A stretch of DNA of 37,042 nucleotides. Source: Pyronema omphalodes. Lineage: Eukaryota > Ascomycota > Pezizomycetes > Pezizales > Pyronemataceae. The stretch is taken from contig JAJJXM010000142.1 in assembly GCA_024516155.1 (NCBI GenBank), forward strand, positions 1 to 37,042, read 5' to 3'. Positions 7,912 to 18,973 of this stretch are shown here, one piece after another. The notes under the pieces are model-generated. The model was not told the DNA's origin. It worked only from the letters and a program-made list of their open reading frames with translations, and did not search any database. Numbering within the stretch: the stretch's first letter is position 1; each line of letters begins with the position of its first letter. A program made the translations under genes and the position numbers.

Positions 7912-9246
7912 ACTTATCGACGAAGGACACTGGCAGCAAATCGTGAACGCTGCCTCCATGACCCAGTTCCCTGACGGCCATGAACCGCTTACTTTCACCA
8001 AACAACGCGCAATCCATCCTAGACGCTCAAGACCACCCCACGGGTTATCTCTTAAACGACCTCGCGGAAACCCCCGGCTCCCGTAACAGCACTCGGGTCT
8101 CCAGCCCTGTCGCCTCCCGCACTCCGGAAGCTCCCACCCCTGCCCCCATTCCCCCTGTCGTGATCCAGACTGGCTCCATCCAGGTTTACCCGAACGGCCC
8201 AGAACCAGTACCGTGAGCCGCCGCACCCCCTACCACAGCCGCAGCCGCAGCCCCCGCCCCCGCTATAATCGCACCAATTCCAAGACCCCCCCCCCCGAGA
8301 CCCCGAAATCCTCCTAACCCCGGAGGAACAAGCAGATACGAATGAAATTCACTACTACGAGAAGGAGCTCACCCGCCAGCGTGAACTCATCAACGCGCTA
8401 CTCGCCTCCCCTGGCATCTGCGTGACCGGAGACAAAATCTCGGATCCGCCAACCTTCGACGGGTCCAACAGGGAGGACCTCCGCCGCTTTGTCTCCTTGC
8501 TTCGCATCAAGTTGGTGAGCGACGAACTACTCTTCCCAACCCCTCACAAACGGATTTCTTATGCCATGGGCCGCCTCCGCGGACGCGCCTTGGATCAGAT
8601 TCTTCCTTATATCAAGGAAAATGGCAACCGCTGGGCCCTCAACGACGTCGAGGACGTCATTAAAATCTTACAGCGTACCTTTGGAGACCCGGACGAGCGC
8701 GCACCGGCTCGTTTCAAACTACAAAATCTCCGACAAAACAACCGCGAATGTTCGGACTATTATGCAGAGTTCTCCCGCCTGGTCGCAGGATTAGGCTGGG
8801 ATGAAGCCGCCACCATGGATGCTTTGCGTAACGGCCTGTCCCTCGAGTTGCACGAAAAGTTGGTTGGCGCCCCTCCCACCACTACGATGCACGAATTTGT
8901 TGACCAGTGCCAAAAATTGGACTCCCAATTGAGAGCACTTGAGAACCTCCGCAAGCTGCGTACCAACCGCGGCCAAGTTGAACCCACTACCGCCGCCACC
9001 CCCGCCACCAGTCGCCCCACCCCCGCTACCCAAGCCACCACCGCCTCCTCCAGCAAGCAAACCCCTGCCCAGGAACCCCGTCAGAAACTGTCGGCACAGG
9101 AGCGCGCGACCCGCCTGTCAGAAGGACGTTGCCTCTACTGCGGTGGCCTCGGCCACATGGCTGCGTCGTGCCCCGCCAAGACGAATGTTAAAGTGGCGAG
9201 CGTGGAATTATTGGATAATGAAGAAGAGGTGTCGGGAAAAGAATAA
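7901..9246 (+). pseudogene. gag: B1 gag with zinc knuckle, frame-broken in its N-terminal part
   Basis: The ATG at 7901 starts a protein that in B2 is open through LTFTKQLAQSILDAQ. In B1 a 2-nt deletion near 8003 shifts frame, and further frame changes are needed near 8214 and at the 10-C run (8286-8295) to reach the main gag frame. From about 8320 to 9246 the frame is open: a KELTRQRELINALLASPG helix, the retrotransposon-gag core (DPPTFDGSNREDLRRF to ENLRKL), an A/T/P-rich linker and a CCHC knuckle (CLYCGGLGHMAASC), then the TAA. The frame changes may be real decay or homopolymer errors. Confidence 0.8.
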
Positions 9247-9278
9247 ACCAGCTGCAAGAAGATGGCTCTGCCGCTGGT
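9234..9278 (+). promoter_or_regulatory. -1 ribosomal frameshift signal between gag and pol, B1
   Basis: The slippery heptamer G GGA AAA (9234-9240) is in the canonical phase of the gag frame, just before GAA TAA. A 6-nt spacer follows, then stem ACCAGC (9247-9252) with GCTGGT (9273-9278). Slipping by -1 enters the pol frame, which is open from here. Confidence 0.7.
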
Positions 9279-12200
9279 GGGAAAATTATTGCTGATACAT
9301 TGCTATTATCGGGCGCACGTTTTACTGGAAAGTTAGAATGCAAACACCTTGTTCTCTCTTGCTCCTTGTTCTCTAATAACCGCTCCGTGAAGACAGGAGC
9401 GCTCGTTGACTGCGGCGCCACTGGCATCGCCTTTGTGGATCGCAATTTCGCCCGCCATCACAAACTCCCTCTAACCCCCCTATCCACCGCCCGAACGGTC
9501 GAAGTTATCGACGGCCGCCCCATATCCTCAGGAAAAATCACACACCTCGCCCAAGTAGAGTGTACCATCAATGGTCACTCGGAAACCCTTCCCATGTTCG
9601 TCACCAAGTTGGGTCACTACCCGGTGGTGTTGGGCATCCCCTGGTTGAAGAAACACGACGTAACAATAAGCTTCAGTTCCAACACTGTAAGCTTCGACTC
9701 CCAATACTGCCTAAGGAACTGCACCCCGTTGCCTGTAAGCACAACCGGTGTCGAGGTCCTGGACCCGGGCCCCCCTCCCGACGTCCACGAGCCCGACATA
9801 GAACCCATGCCGGAATTGGAATCCCCGGTCCCCGACCCTCCAGATGAACCCCCAATAGCGATCTCAAGTCTGACCATCTCCGACTTCAAAGAAATGGTCG
9901 AAGACGAAAGCCTGACAGTGTTCTCGCTATCGTTGGACGAAATCACCGTCGCCCTACAAGACAAGCCCCCCCTCACGGATGATGAACTGAAAGACATGAT
10001 CCCCGAAGAGTACCATGACTACCTCGATTTATTCAAGGAGGTCAACGCGAAGGAACTCCCCCCACACCGGCCCTACGACCACAAGATCCCACTGAAAGAG
10101 GGATTCGTCCCCCCCTTTGGCCCGTTATACTCGCTGTCACGCAACGAGTTGCAGACGCTGAAAGCGTGGCTCGATGAGAATTTGGAGAAAGGATTTATAC
10201 AACGCTCCCAATCATCAGCCGCCTCGCCCATATTATTCGTGAAAAAATCAGACGGATCCCTACGCCTATGCGTCGATTACCGAAGACTGAATGAAGGTAC
10301 CGAGAAGAACCGGTACCCGCTGCCATTGATACAGGAAACGATGATGAATCTTTCCAAAGCTCAATACTTTACGACCCTAGATGTCCGCAGCGCTTATAAC
10401 CTTATCAGAATGGCAGAGGGCGAAGAATGGAAGACGGCCTTCCGCACAAGGTACGGCCTATTCGAGTCGAAAGTGATGCCCTTTGGGCTCACCAACGCGC
10501 CTGCCGATTTCCAGGCATTTATAAATGATGTCCTGAGACCATACCTGGACCAGTTTTGTACGGCATACTTGGACGATATTCTCGTATTCTCTGAAACAAA
10601 GCCCGATCACACCGCACACGTCCGAAAGATCTTGGAACGACTCAAACAAGAAAAACTGCACTTGAAGCCAGAGAAGTGTAAGTTTGCTAAGGCAGAAGTA
10701 CAGTACCTGGGCTACAACATCGGCCGCGACGGCGCGCGCATGATGGATTCCAAAGTAGCCACAGTGAGAGATTGGAAGGAACCAACCAATTTGAAACAGG
10801 TCCAAGAGTTCCTGGGCTTCGCGAATTTCTACCGAAGATTTATCAAAGACTACTCAAAAGTGGTCTCCCCTCTGACGGCTCTGACCAAAAAGAAAGATGG
10901 TGAAGCAATCGCCTTTACCTGGGGTAAAGATCAGCAAAGCGCCTTCGACCGACTGAAGGACGCATTTACATCAGCACCGATTCTCGAGCACTTCGACTAC
11001 GAGAAACCGATTGTAGTAGAAACAGACGCATCTGACTATGTGTCTGCTGGAGTTTTATCACAATACGACGACGATAACGTGTTACACCCCGTCGCGTTTT
11101 ATTCCAAACAGCATTCTCCGGCAGAATGCAACTATGAGATCTATGACAAAGAGCTACTGGCAATAGTTCCTTGTGTCGAGGAATGGCGTCCCCACTTGGA
11201 GGGCTCCGCCTTCCCTATAAAAGTATTGAAAGACCACAAGAATCTCGAATACTTTATGACGACAAAGCTACTAAACAGACGACAAGCACGCTGGTCTGAA
11301 TTCCTGTCTCGGTTCAACTTTGTGATCACCTATCGACCGGGAACGTTGGGAGGAAAACCGGACGCCCTGACAAGACGAGCCGCCGACCTCCCGGGAGAGG
11401 GAGACGAACGCATACTAGCGAACCAGCAAGCTGTTCTAAAGCCACAAAACTTCCAGTTGTGCATGACCCCGCCCATGAAACTTGCACCCTCCGAAGTGGA
11501 CCTCCTGTTTACAGAGGGCTACAAGACAGATTCATTCCCCAACCGAGTGTTGGGAATGCTGGAAGACGGTATACAAATCTGTAAGGACATATCACTCGCC
11601 GATTGCTCCGTGTTGGAAAACAGATTGTACTACCGAGACTGCCTCTATGTCCCCGCGCTGGACAAACTATGATTGAAACTACTACAAGATCACCACGACC
11701 CCCCCACCATGGGACACCCGGGCCGTGCAAAGACGTTCGAACTCCTCGCCAGGAATTATTACTGGCCCTCGATGAGAAAAGATGTGGACCAATTCGTCCG
11801 AAATTGCCACACTTGTAAAAGAACAAAAGCTACCCGCCACGCACCCTATGGAACCTTGAAACCCCTACCGTTCCCGCACCACCCGTGGCAGAATATATCG
11901 GTGGACTTTGTTACTGGACTACCGACATCAGAAGGCTTCGACGCAATATGTGCGATCGTTTGCCGACTCACGAAACAGCGGCACTTAGTGCCCTGTCACT
12001 CCACGATAGACGCAGAACGCTTCGCGAAACTCTTCTTGGAAAACGTATTCAAACTACACGGCCTGCCAGACACAGTAGTGTCCGACCGCGGTCCGCAATT
12101 TGTGGCCCACTTCTGGAAACACCTGGCAAATTGCATGGGTATCGAAATTGCCACGAGCACGGCCTTCCACCCCTAAACCGATGGCCAAACAGAAAGAATC

Positions 12201-12968
12201 AACGCGGTTACGGAGCAATATCTCCGCGCGTACGTCTGTTATTTACAAGACGATTGGAAGAAAGTTTTACCACTGGCAGAATTTGCTGCAAATAACCAAG
12301 TATCGGATACAACGTCGCTGTCTCCGTTCTACGCTATATACGGCCGACACCCCAAATGTTCCTTCGAATTGGAAATCAGGACAGACAATCCTGAAGAAGT
12401 GAAAGCGAACGAGGTAGCGGAAAGGATGTCACACATCCATGACGTCTTACGTTCTGAAATGAAATACGCCCAAGCCCGCCACATAGAGGCCGCCGACAAT
12501 TCCCGACTCCCCGCGCCGGTCTTCAATCCAGGAGACCTAGTATGGCTGGACGCCCGCAACCTCAGAACCCGCCGCCCCTCAAAGAAACTGGAAAACAAAC
12601 ACCTAGGCCCCTTCACCGTGTTACGGCCCATTGGATCCCACGCCTATGAATTGGATATACCGGAGACAATGAAACATCATAGGACCTTCCCCGTGTCCCT
12701 ACTAAACCCAGCCCCTTCGGACCCCCTCCCTGGCCAGATTATCCCACCGCCCCTACCGGTAGTAGTAGACGGCGAAGACGAATGGTTCGTGGATGAAATT
12801 CTGGATAGCCGTTGGTCAAGAGGAAACCTGCAGTACCTCGTCAAGTGGACCGGCCATGACTCTCCAACCTGGGAACCGGAAACAAACCTATCCGAAACTG
12901 AGGCCGCTGAGAAATTCCATCAGTTATACCCAGACAAACCTTCTCCTCTCGTAGGAACTCGAGCCTGA
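9237..12968 (+). pseudogene. pol: B1 pol: protease, RT, RNase H, integrase, chromodomain; two nonsense codons
   Basis: A single frame, about 1243 codons, is entered by -1 frameshift. Domains in order: protease with ALVDCGATG (Asp at 9408; Cys replaces the usual Ser/Thr), RT ([17 protein letters not shown] at 10566-10577), RNase H ([29 protein letters not shown]), the integrase HHCC finger (HHDPPTMGHPGR...CHTC), the DDE core (SVDFVTGLP, VVSDRGPQF, TDGQTERIN) and a C-terminal chromodomain (LQYLVKWTGHDSPTWEPE) ending LVGTRA. It is interrupted only by TGA at 11670-11672 (expected CGA, just before the HHCC finger) and TAA at 12174-12176 (expected CAA in FHPQTDGQ). Both are C-to-T changes. Otherwise it looks recently functional. 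Confidence 0.93.
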
Positions 12969-12979
12969 CGGGGGGGTAC
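12966..12979 (+). other. Polypurine tract of B1
   Basis: A run of seven G (12970-12976) plus TAC directly precedes the 3' LTR and overlaps the end of pol (TGA at 12966-12968). It is the expected plus-strand primer site for reverse transcription. Confidence 0.75.
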
Positions 12980-13518
12980 TGTCACGGCACACGGCTGACG
13001 AGCCGTTGTGTTGTTGCGTCATCATTATGTTCTCGTTGTTGTTGTCGACATCGTGCCGTTGTCTTGCCGTGTTGTGTTGTGTTGTGTTGTGTTGTCGTTG
13101 TGTTGTTGTGTGTGCCGTGCCGTTGTGGTTGATAGACTGATTGATGATGGATGACGCACCATGAGCTGGAGAGCTGTGGCGTCGCAGGTGAATTGATGGA
13201 GAACGGAAGCTTTCATGTAGCGATGTTGGATGACGGCCCAGCAAGAGTGCTGGCCGCCCCTTTGTACATAAGGAGGCTTGCCTCCCCGTTGTCGAGTTCT
13301 CCATCGAACGTCTTGTGTCTTTCCCTTGTTCTTAATAAAGACTTCTCCTTCCAGTCCCACGTCATTCTTGTCCTTGTCACTGTTCCTGTTTCGTGTGCCG
13401 TCCGTCTGACGAGCACTTCGGTCCTTGTCTTTCCGTTCCCCGTCCTGGAACCCGCCTAGTCCCCCTTGCCGGTAGTGTTCAGTGTGTTCTTTGAACGTCC
13501 GTTCCTAGTTCCCTGACA
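12980..13518 (+). repeat. 3' LTR of B1 (539 bp)
   Basis: Matches 7100-7633 with about seven substitutions and one additional GTGTT unit in the microsatellite. It ends CCCTGACA, followed by the right TSD CGGAG and the continuation of A-inner gag. Confidence 0.93.
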
Positions 13519-13523
13519 CGGAG

Positions 13524-14104
13524 ATCCTGATCAAGTTGGTACTGCATCTGCGGAATTAGATAAACTTCAACAGGGCAACCGTGAGTTTAGTCAATATTAC
13601 GCAGAGTTCCAACGATTAATGGCTATCTTGAACTACGATGAAAACGCAAAGAAGGCTGCTCTGAAGCGTGGGCTCTCTCGAGACCTTCAGACCAGTCTTG
13701 TTTACCAAGCCGAAGAACCTCAGAACTTCACCAAATTTGTGGATCTTTGTATGAAGCTAGATTATAGAATTCGAGCTCATTCAAACACCACAAAGCGGCA
13801 CGTTCCTTCGGGCCCCAGTCGTTCCAGCTCCACGCCGTCTCGCCCGGCGTCCCACCCAACGAATACCAATAGTGGTAATTACGGATCGGCCCCCATGGAC
13901 CTTTCAGCTTCCCAAAAGGCTCAGAACCAACGCCGTCGTGATGAACGAATGGCTAAGGGACTCTGTCTTTATTGTGGATCAGCCGATCACTTCAAGAACG
14001 AACGTTCTACGTTGGCAGCAAACAACTCCCGCAAGATTCGCCTAGCCGCCGCCGAGGTTTTGGATATCCCAACAAACCCCGACGTCGACCAGGGAAAAGA
14101 GTAG
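13524..14104 (+). pseudogene. gag: A-inner gag, C-terminal part, resuming after B1
   Basis: It continues the frame broken at 7099: a gag-core end (REFSQYYAEFQRLMA), an S/T/P-rich linker and a zinc knuckle ending before the TAG at 14102-14104. The knuckle reads CLYCGSADHFKNER: the last Cys of CX2CX4HX4C is Arg here (CGT at 14003-14005) but Cys in A-outer, so RNA binding may be damaged. The final codons contain the slippery heptamer used to reach pol. Confidence 0.85.
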
Positions 14105-14137
14105 TCCATCAACAGCCTGTTGGCTCTGTTGTTGGAC
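14092..14137 (+). promoter_or_regulatory. -1 ribosomal frameshift signal, A-inner
   Basis: G GGA AAA (14092-14098) is in canonical phase before GAG TAG. A 5-nt spacer is followed by a stem of GTCCATCAACAG (14104-14115) with CTGTTGTTGGAC (14126-14137): 11 pairs with one T-T mismatch and a 10-nt loop. It is unchanged in A-outer (28745-28790). The pol frame is -1 relative to gag and is open across the site. Confidence 0.72.
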
Positions 14138-17100
14138 CAGCCCCTGCCTCGTCTTTCGTTTCGTCTCAGGAAATTGTTTATGTATCCGCTAGTTCTTTGT
14201 CAAGTAAACAAGAAAACGAATTGGATGGGAATCATTTGGTCGTGCCATGTACACTAACTGAACACAATACCAAAATCGATACTCATGCTCTCGTAGACTG
14301 CGGATGCACAGGAATTTCCTTCATGAACGAAGACTTCGCATGCCAACACAACTTCCCCCGTTATCAATTAAAAAACCCCAAAATGGTTGAAGTAATTGAT
14401 GGTCGACCCATTTCATCAGGAGACATCACCGAATACGTTGAAGTCGAATGTACAATAGGAGACCATCATGAATTACTAACTGCCTACGTTACTCGGCTTG
14501 GTCATTATCCCCTCGTTTTAGGAATCCCATGGCTTCGTAAACACGATGTTACAATAAACTTTGCCGACAACGATATCAAATTCTCATCACCGAACTGCCT
14601 CCCTCACCGAACCACGTTAACACCCACCCCTGTTAAGGGTATTGCTTCGAAACAACAGAATAAGATCTGTGCTATTTCAGCTACGACGTTTCGACGAATC
14701 GTAAACAATGCCAACAACCGTTACGGAAAAGTCGAACAATTCTCCTTATCTTTGAATGAAATCACCACAGCTCTTCAACCAGAGAAAGAGGAACCGGATC
14801 TTAAGACTATTGTACCACCCGAATACCACCAGTACTTGGGAATCTTCGAAAAAGTCAATGCCGATAAGTTACCGCCCCATCGACCGTCGGATCACAAGAT
14901 ATCACTCGTCGATGGTTTTCAGCGTCCCTTCGGCCCACTTTACTCCCTATCACGTCCAGAGTTGGAGGAATTGAAACGTTGGTTGGATGAAAACCTCACC
15001 AAAGGTTTCATCCGTGCCTCTTCATCCCCAGCGGCTGCTCCCATTCTTTTCGTAAAGAAAGGCGATGGTTCATTGCGTTTGGTGATCGATTATCGTGGAA
15101 TCAACGCCGGAACGATCAAGAATCGCTACCCTCTTCCCCTGATGCAGGATACCTTAATGAACCTTTCAAGAGCTAAGTGGTTCACTAAGCTCGACATTAG
15201 GGGAGCGTATAACTTAATACGTATGGCAAATGGGGAAGAATGGAAAACCGCCTTTCTTACCCGGTACGGATTATTCGAATCATTGGTTATGCCCTTCGGG
15301 CTCACCAATGCCCCTGCAACGTTTCAGATCTTCATTAACGACGTATTGGCACCTTACCTTGATCGATTCTGTACTGCCTATTTGGATGACACCCTGATCT
15401 ATTCGGATAATCTCGAAGAACATAAACAACATGTTAAATTGATCCTCGAAGCATTCGAAAAAGCAGGGTTACATCTCAACCCAGAGAAATGCGAGTCCCA
15501 TGAGAAGGAAGTAAAGTACTTAGGACTCATGATCAGTACAGAAGGAATAAAGATGGACCCTGAAAAGATTACTGCAGTTCGAGATTGGGAATCTCCCCGA
15601 AACCTCAAAGATGTTAGAGCGTTTTTGGGTTTTGCAAATTTCTATCGACGTTTCGTTAAGAACTATTCAAAAATAGTCCAACCTCTCACGTTACTCACAC
15701 GAAAAGGAGTTCCCTTCGTCTGGTCTGAACCTCAGCAACAGGCCTTTGAGGAATTGAAATCGACATTTACATCCGCCCCCGTTCTGGCTCGTTTCGACCC
15801 AGACCGAGATGTTATTGTCGAAACCGATGCTTCCGATTATGTCTCTGCCGGAGTACTTTCTCAGTATGATGACGAAGGAATCTTACATCCTATTGCTTAC
15901 TTCTCAAAGAAACATTCCCCCGCCGAATGTAATTATGAGATATACGATAAAGAACTCATGGCTATCGTCCGGGCTTTCGAAGAATGGCGTCCCGAATTAC
16001 AACCTGTTATTAACCCCATTCGAGTACTGTCAGATCATAAGAATCTGGAATATTTTACTTCGACAATGCCCCTGAACCGCCGTCAAGCCCGTTAGTCCCA
16101 GTTCTTGTCTCAGTTTAATTTTAAGATTGTTTACCGCCCCGGTACCGCAGGCGGTAAACCAGACGCACTGACTCGTCGATCCGGAGATCTGCCTAAAGAG
16201 GCGGATGAACGCTCCCTAGAGAACCACACAACGATCATTAAGCCAGAGAATATCCTTCACGTTGCGGCTGTTACCGCCAGTAATCAACAAACAATAACGA
16301 ATTCGCAACAAACCGTAATACCGGACCCACAACAAACAAACCGCACCTTATCCCAGCTCTTCACGGAAGCCTACGAGAAAGACCCATTCCCTACTAAGGT
16401 TCTTGAAATGCTAAACAATAACACTCGTTATTGTAAAGACATTACATTAGCTGAATGTACGGTAAACAATAACCGTTTACTCTACCGGGGATGTTTCTCA
16501 AGAACCTATACGTGGCCCCAGATGAGAACAGACATGGAAAGATATATTCGAAATTGTCATGCCTGCCAACCTTCGAAACCTACCAGACATGCCCCGTTTG
16601 GTATCCTACGCCCACTACCTATCCCAGAAAGACCCTGGCAGGACATATCAATGGACTTCGTAACAGGATTACCATGGTCCAATGGGTGTGATGCAATTTG
16701 GGTAGTTGTGGACAGATTAACCAAAGAACGACATCTGATTGCCTGTCGAACAGATATCGACGCAAAGGAATTATCGTCTTTGTTTATTACCCACATCTTT
16801 CAATTGCATGGACTCCCCCTTACCATTATCTCTGATCGAGGACCGCAATTCGCTGCTTTGTTTTGGAAGAATCTCTGTCGACGTTTGGGAATCGAGCCTC
16901 GATTATCTACGGCATTCCATCCACAAACGGACGGTCAAACAGAACGAATGAACGCTATTATGAAACAATACCTCCGAGCCCACGTCAACTATCTTCAAGA
17001 CGATTGGGCTGACTGGTTACCATTAGCAGAATTCGCTGCGAATAACCAAGCATCCGAGACAACGGGAACTTCCCCGTTCTTTGCTAATAAAGGATTCGAC

Positions 17101-17718
17101 CCCCGTTGCCAATTCGATTTACTCCCAGCAGCTACGAACGATGTAAACGATCGACGGGCCCTCACAACTTCGAAAACCCTCGCCGAAATCCATAACCATT
17201 TACGAGCTGAAATCAATAGAGCTAATCTACGTTATCAAGAGAATGCCGATAAACATCGACTCCCGTCACCGAATTATCAGCCCGGAGATCTGGTATGGAT
17301 GAATGCCCGCAATTGGAAAACCCGTCGACCCTCCCGCAAATTAGACAACAAACGTTACGGACCCCTCAAGATTATCACCAAAGTATCCCCCTATGCCTAT
17401 CGATTAGAACTACCTCCGACAATGAAATGCCACAACGTTCAACGTGTTTCCCTATTGGAACCCGCTGCGAATGACCCCTATCCCGGTCAACAATCAGACC
17501 CACCACCCCCGGTGGAAATCGACGGTGAAGACAAATACTTCATCGAAGCTATCCTCGACTCCCGAATTCACCGGAAGAAACTCCAGTATATGGTTAAATG
17601 GGTTGGATACGATATGCCCGATTGGGAACCCGCCGAACTCCATTCCGACAGTAAAGCCGTTGACGACTTTCATAAAAAGTACCCCGATAAACCGGGACCC
17701 CTCCCCAACTTATCTTAG
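14095..17718 (+). pseudogene. pol: A-inner pol: protease to chromodomain, one nonsense codon and an in-frame deletion
   Basis: Order: protease (ALVDCGCTG, Asp at 14296), RT ([17 protein letters not shown] at 15379-15390), RNase H ([29 protein letters not shown]), a damaged integrase finger, the DDE core (SMDFVTGLPW, IISDRGPQF, TDGQTERMN), the integrase C-terminus and a chromodomain (LQYMVKWVGYDMPDWEP) ending PLPNLS. TAG at 16093-16095 replaces the TGG seen in A-outer (QARWSQ). Near 16497 a 102-bp in-frame deletion, compared with A-outer, removes 34 residues including the HH half of the HHCC zinc finger (HHDSPTAGHPGR). The rest is intact. Confidence 0.92.
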
Positions 17719-17743
17719 AAGTTACTTCGCCGGAGCTCAGTCC

Positions 17744-17757
17744 AAGAAGGGGGATCC
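17744..17757 (+). other. Polypurine tract of A-inner
   Basis: AAGAAGGGGGATCC lies directly upstream of the 3' LTR and 25 nt past the pol stop; the purine run AAGAAGGGGGA is the likely plus-strand primer. Confidence 0.65.
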
Positions 17758-18973
17758 TGTCACGGCTCGAGAATTATTACCTTCCCCCTCCTCGTCATTC
17801 ATTCACCTATTATCATTCGCTTCATTATTCAGCACTCGTTTGTTTATTTATTTCTATTATCCTTCGGTCTTCGATCCCCGACTCGTCACTCGCCTGGGTT
17901 AGGGTTACGCTCAATTCCCAAATTGTCAAAAAGGTCACGTGACCTAACCCCAGGGTTAGGGGTCAGCTCGGATCCCTTTTCGGAAATTCCATACCTACGG
18001 TCTACCGATCATCTTATCCGATTACATAAGATCGGTCACGTGTTCTAATCAGTAGTAGATCAGTATGCACGCGCACTGGTCTACTAATGTGCGCACACGT
18101 GACTACGGCTAGGGCACGATCATCTTATCGATAAGATAAGATCTAGTCATGTGACCTTATCAGTATTGCACCATCTTTCCAATCGCAGCTGATCTGGATC
18201 CACGTGACTAGGGTTAGGGTTGCACCCGCACGCACACAAACTAGGGTTAGGTTTGTGACGGTACGCGCACAGCTAGGGTTAGGGTTACGGACGCACGCGC
18301 ACGATTAGGGTTACAGAGGCGCGCGCGTGACTACGCTTAGGGTTACGCTAGCGCGCACGCGGAGTACGCTACCGCGCACGCGAGTTACGCTATCGCGCAC
18401 GCGAGATACGCTAACGAGCGCCCGACGAGGCTGTGCACGCAAACACGCTAATTTGGTACGAACGCGTTAGCGCGTCTAGAACGCGCAACCGTGACCGCGT
18501 GGTTTACTTAGTTATTTTCCGGGAAAAATCTGCAAGTAGTGGCTCGGCGTGTAAGGAGGAACAATTGTATATAAGAGGATTGTTTCTTTGTTTGTTTATT
18601 TTGTTTCGCAAACACGCTAATTTGGTACGAACGCGTTAGCGCGTCTAGAACGCGCAACCGCGACCGCGTTGTTTACTTAGTTATTTTTCGGGAAAAATCT
18701 GCAAATAGTGGCTCGGCGTGTAAGGAGGAAAAATTCTATATAAGAGGATTGTTTCTTTGTTTGTTTATTTTGTTTTTCTTTTCTCCTTACACAGTTATTT
18801 GTTTATTTACAAATTCAAATACTTTGTCGAAATCTTTGTTTACGTCCTCGTCCTCGTTCCCGTCTTTGGATCTCTTTGTCCCTTGAAATCTTTGTTTATT
18901 TCCTTGAACTTCTAAACACAGAAAGTCTCTAAGTTGATGCTTGACACAGCTTAAGAGTTTCTAACGTTGAAGT
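17758..18973 (+). repeat. 3' LTR of A-inner, first segment, interrupted by D
   Basis: It starts TGTCACGG; the LTR continues at 26112-26205 after element D. It contains the same telomere-like and GATA motifs as the 5' LTR, plus a 169-bp tandem duplication at 18438-18775. Without that, its length (about 1141 bp) matches the 5' LTR. The last five bases, GAAGT (18969-18973), are the left TSD of D. Confidence 0.92.
18438..18775 (+). repeat. 169-bp tandem duplication of the LTR core promoter region
   Basis: 18438-18606 and 18607-18775 are direct repeats, each with the CpG-rich motif, the TATATAAGAGG box (TATATAAG in copy 1, CTATATAAG in copy 2) and the T-rich tract. Copy 1 shares diagnostic bases with the A-inner 5' LTR (CCGTGACC, CAAGTAG, ATTGTATA). 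Copy 2 matches the A-outer LTR instead (CCGCGACC, CAAATAG, ATTCTATA). Sequence after copy 2 also follows A-outer at several sites. This suggests template switching between two LTR lineages. Confidence 0.85.

Larger units (their letters stand above)
7100..13518 (+). mobile_element. Element B1: complete-length family-B Ty3/gypsy element (6419 bp)
   Basis: The LTRs are 7100-7633 and 12980-13518. The flanks are TGGAG (7095-7099) and CGGAG (13519-13523); the uninterrupted A-outer sequence reads CGGAG, so the left copy has mutated C to T at a CpG. Internal order is PBS, small ORF1, gag, -1 frameshift signal, pol with chromodomain, and a G-rich PPT. The LTRs differ by about 7 substitutions and one extra 5-bp microsatellite unit. 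Confidence 0.93.

Noticed and set aside
17444..17902. 152-codon frame overlapping the end of A-inner pol and the 3' LTR as an accessory gene of family A
   Set aside because: It is a shadow frame of the chromodomain region (also present in A-outer at 3804-4301), P/T-rich, lacking Cys/His or membrane motifs and a start linked to the pol stop.
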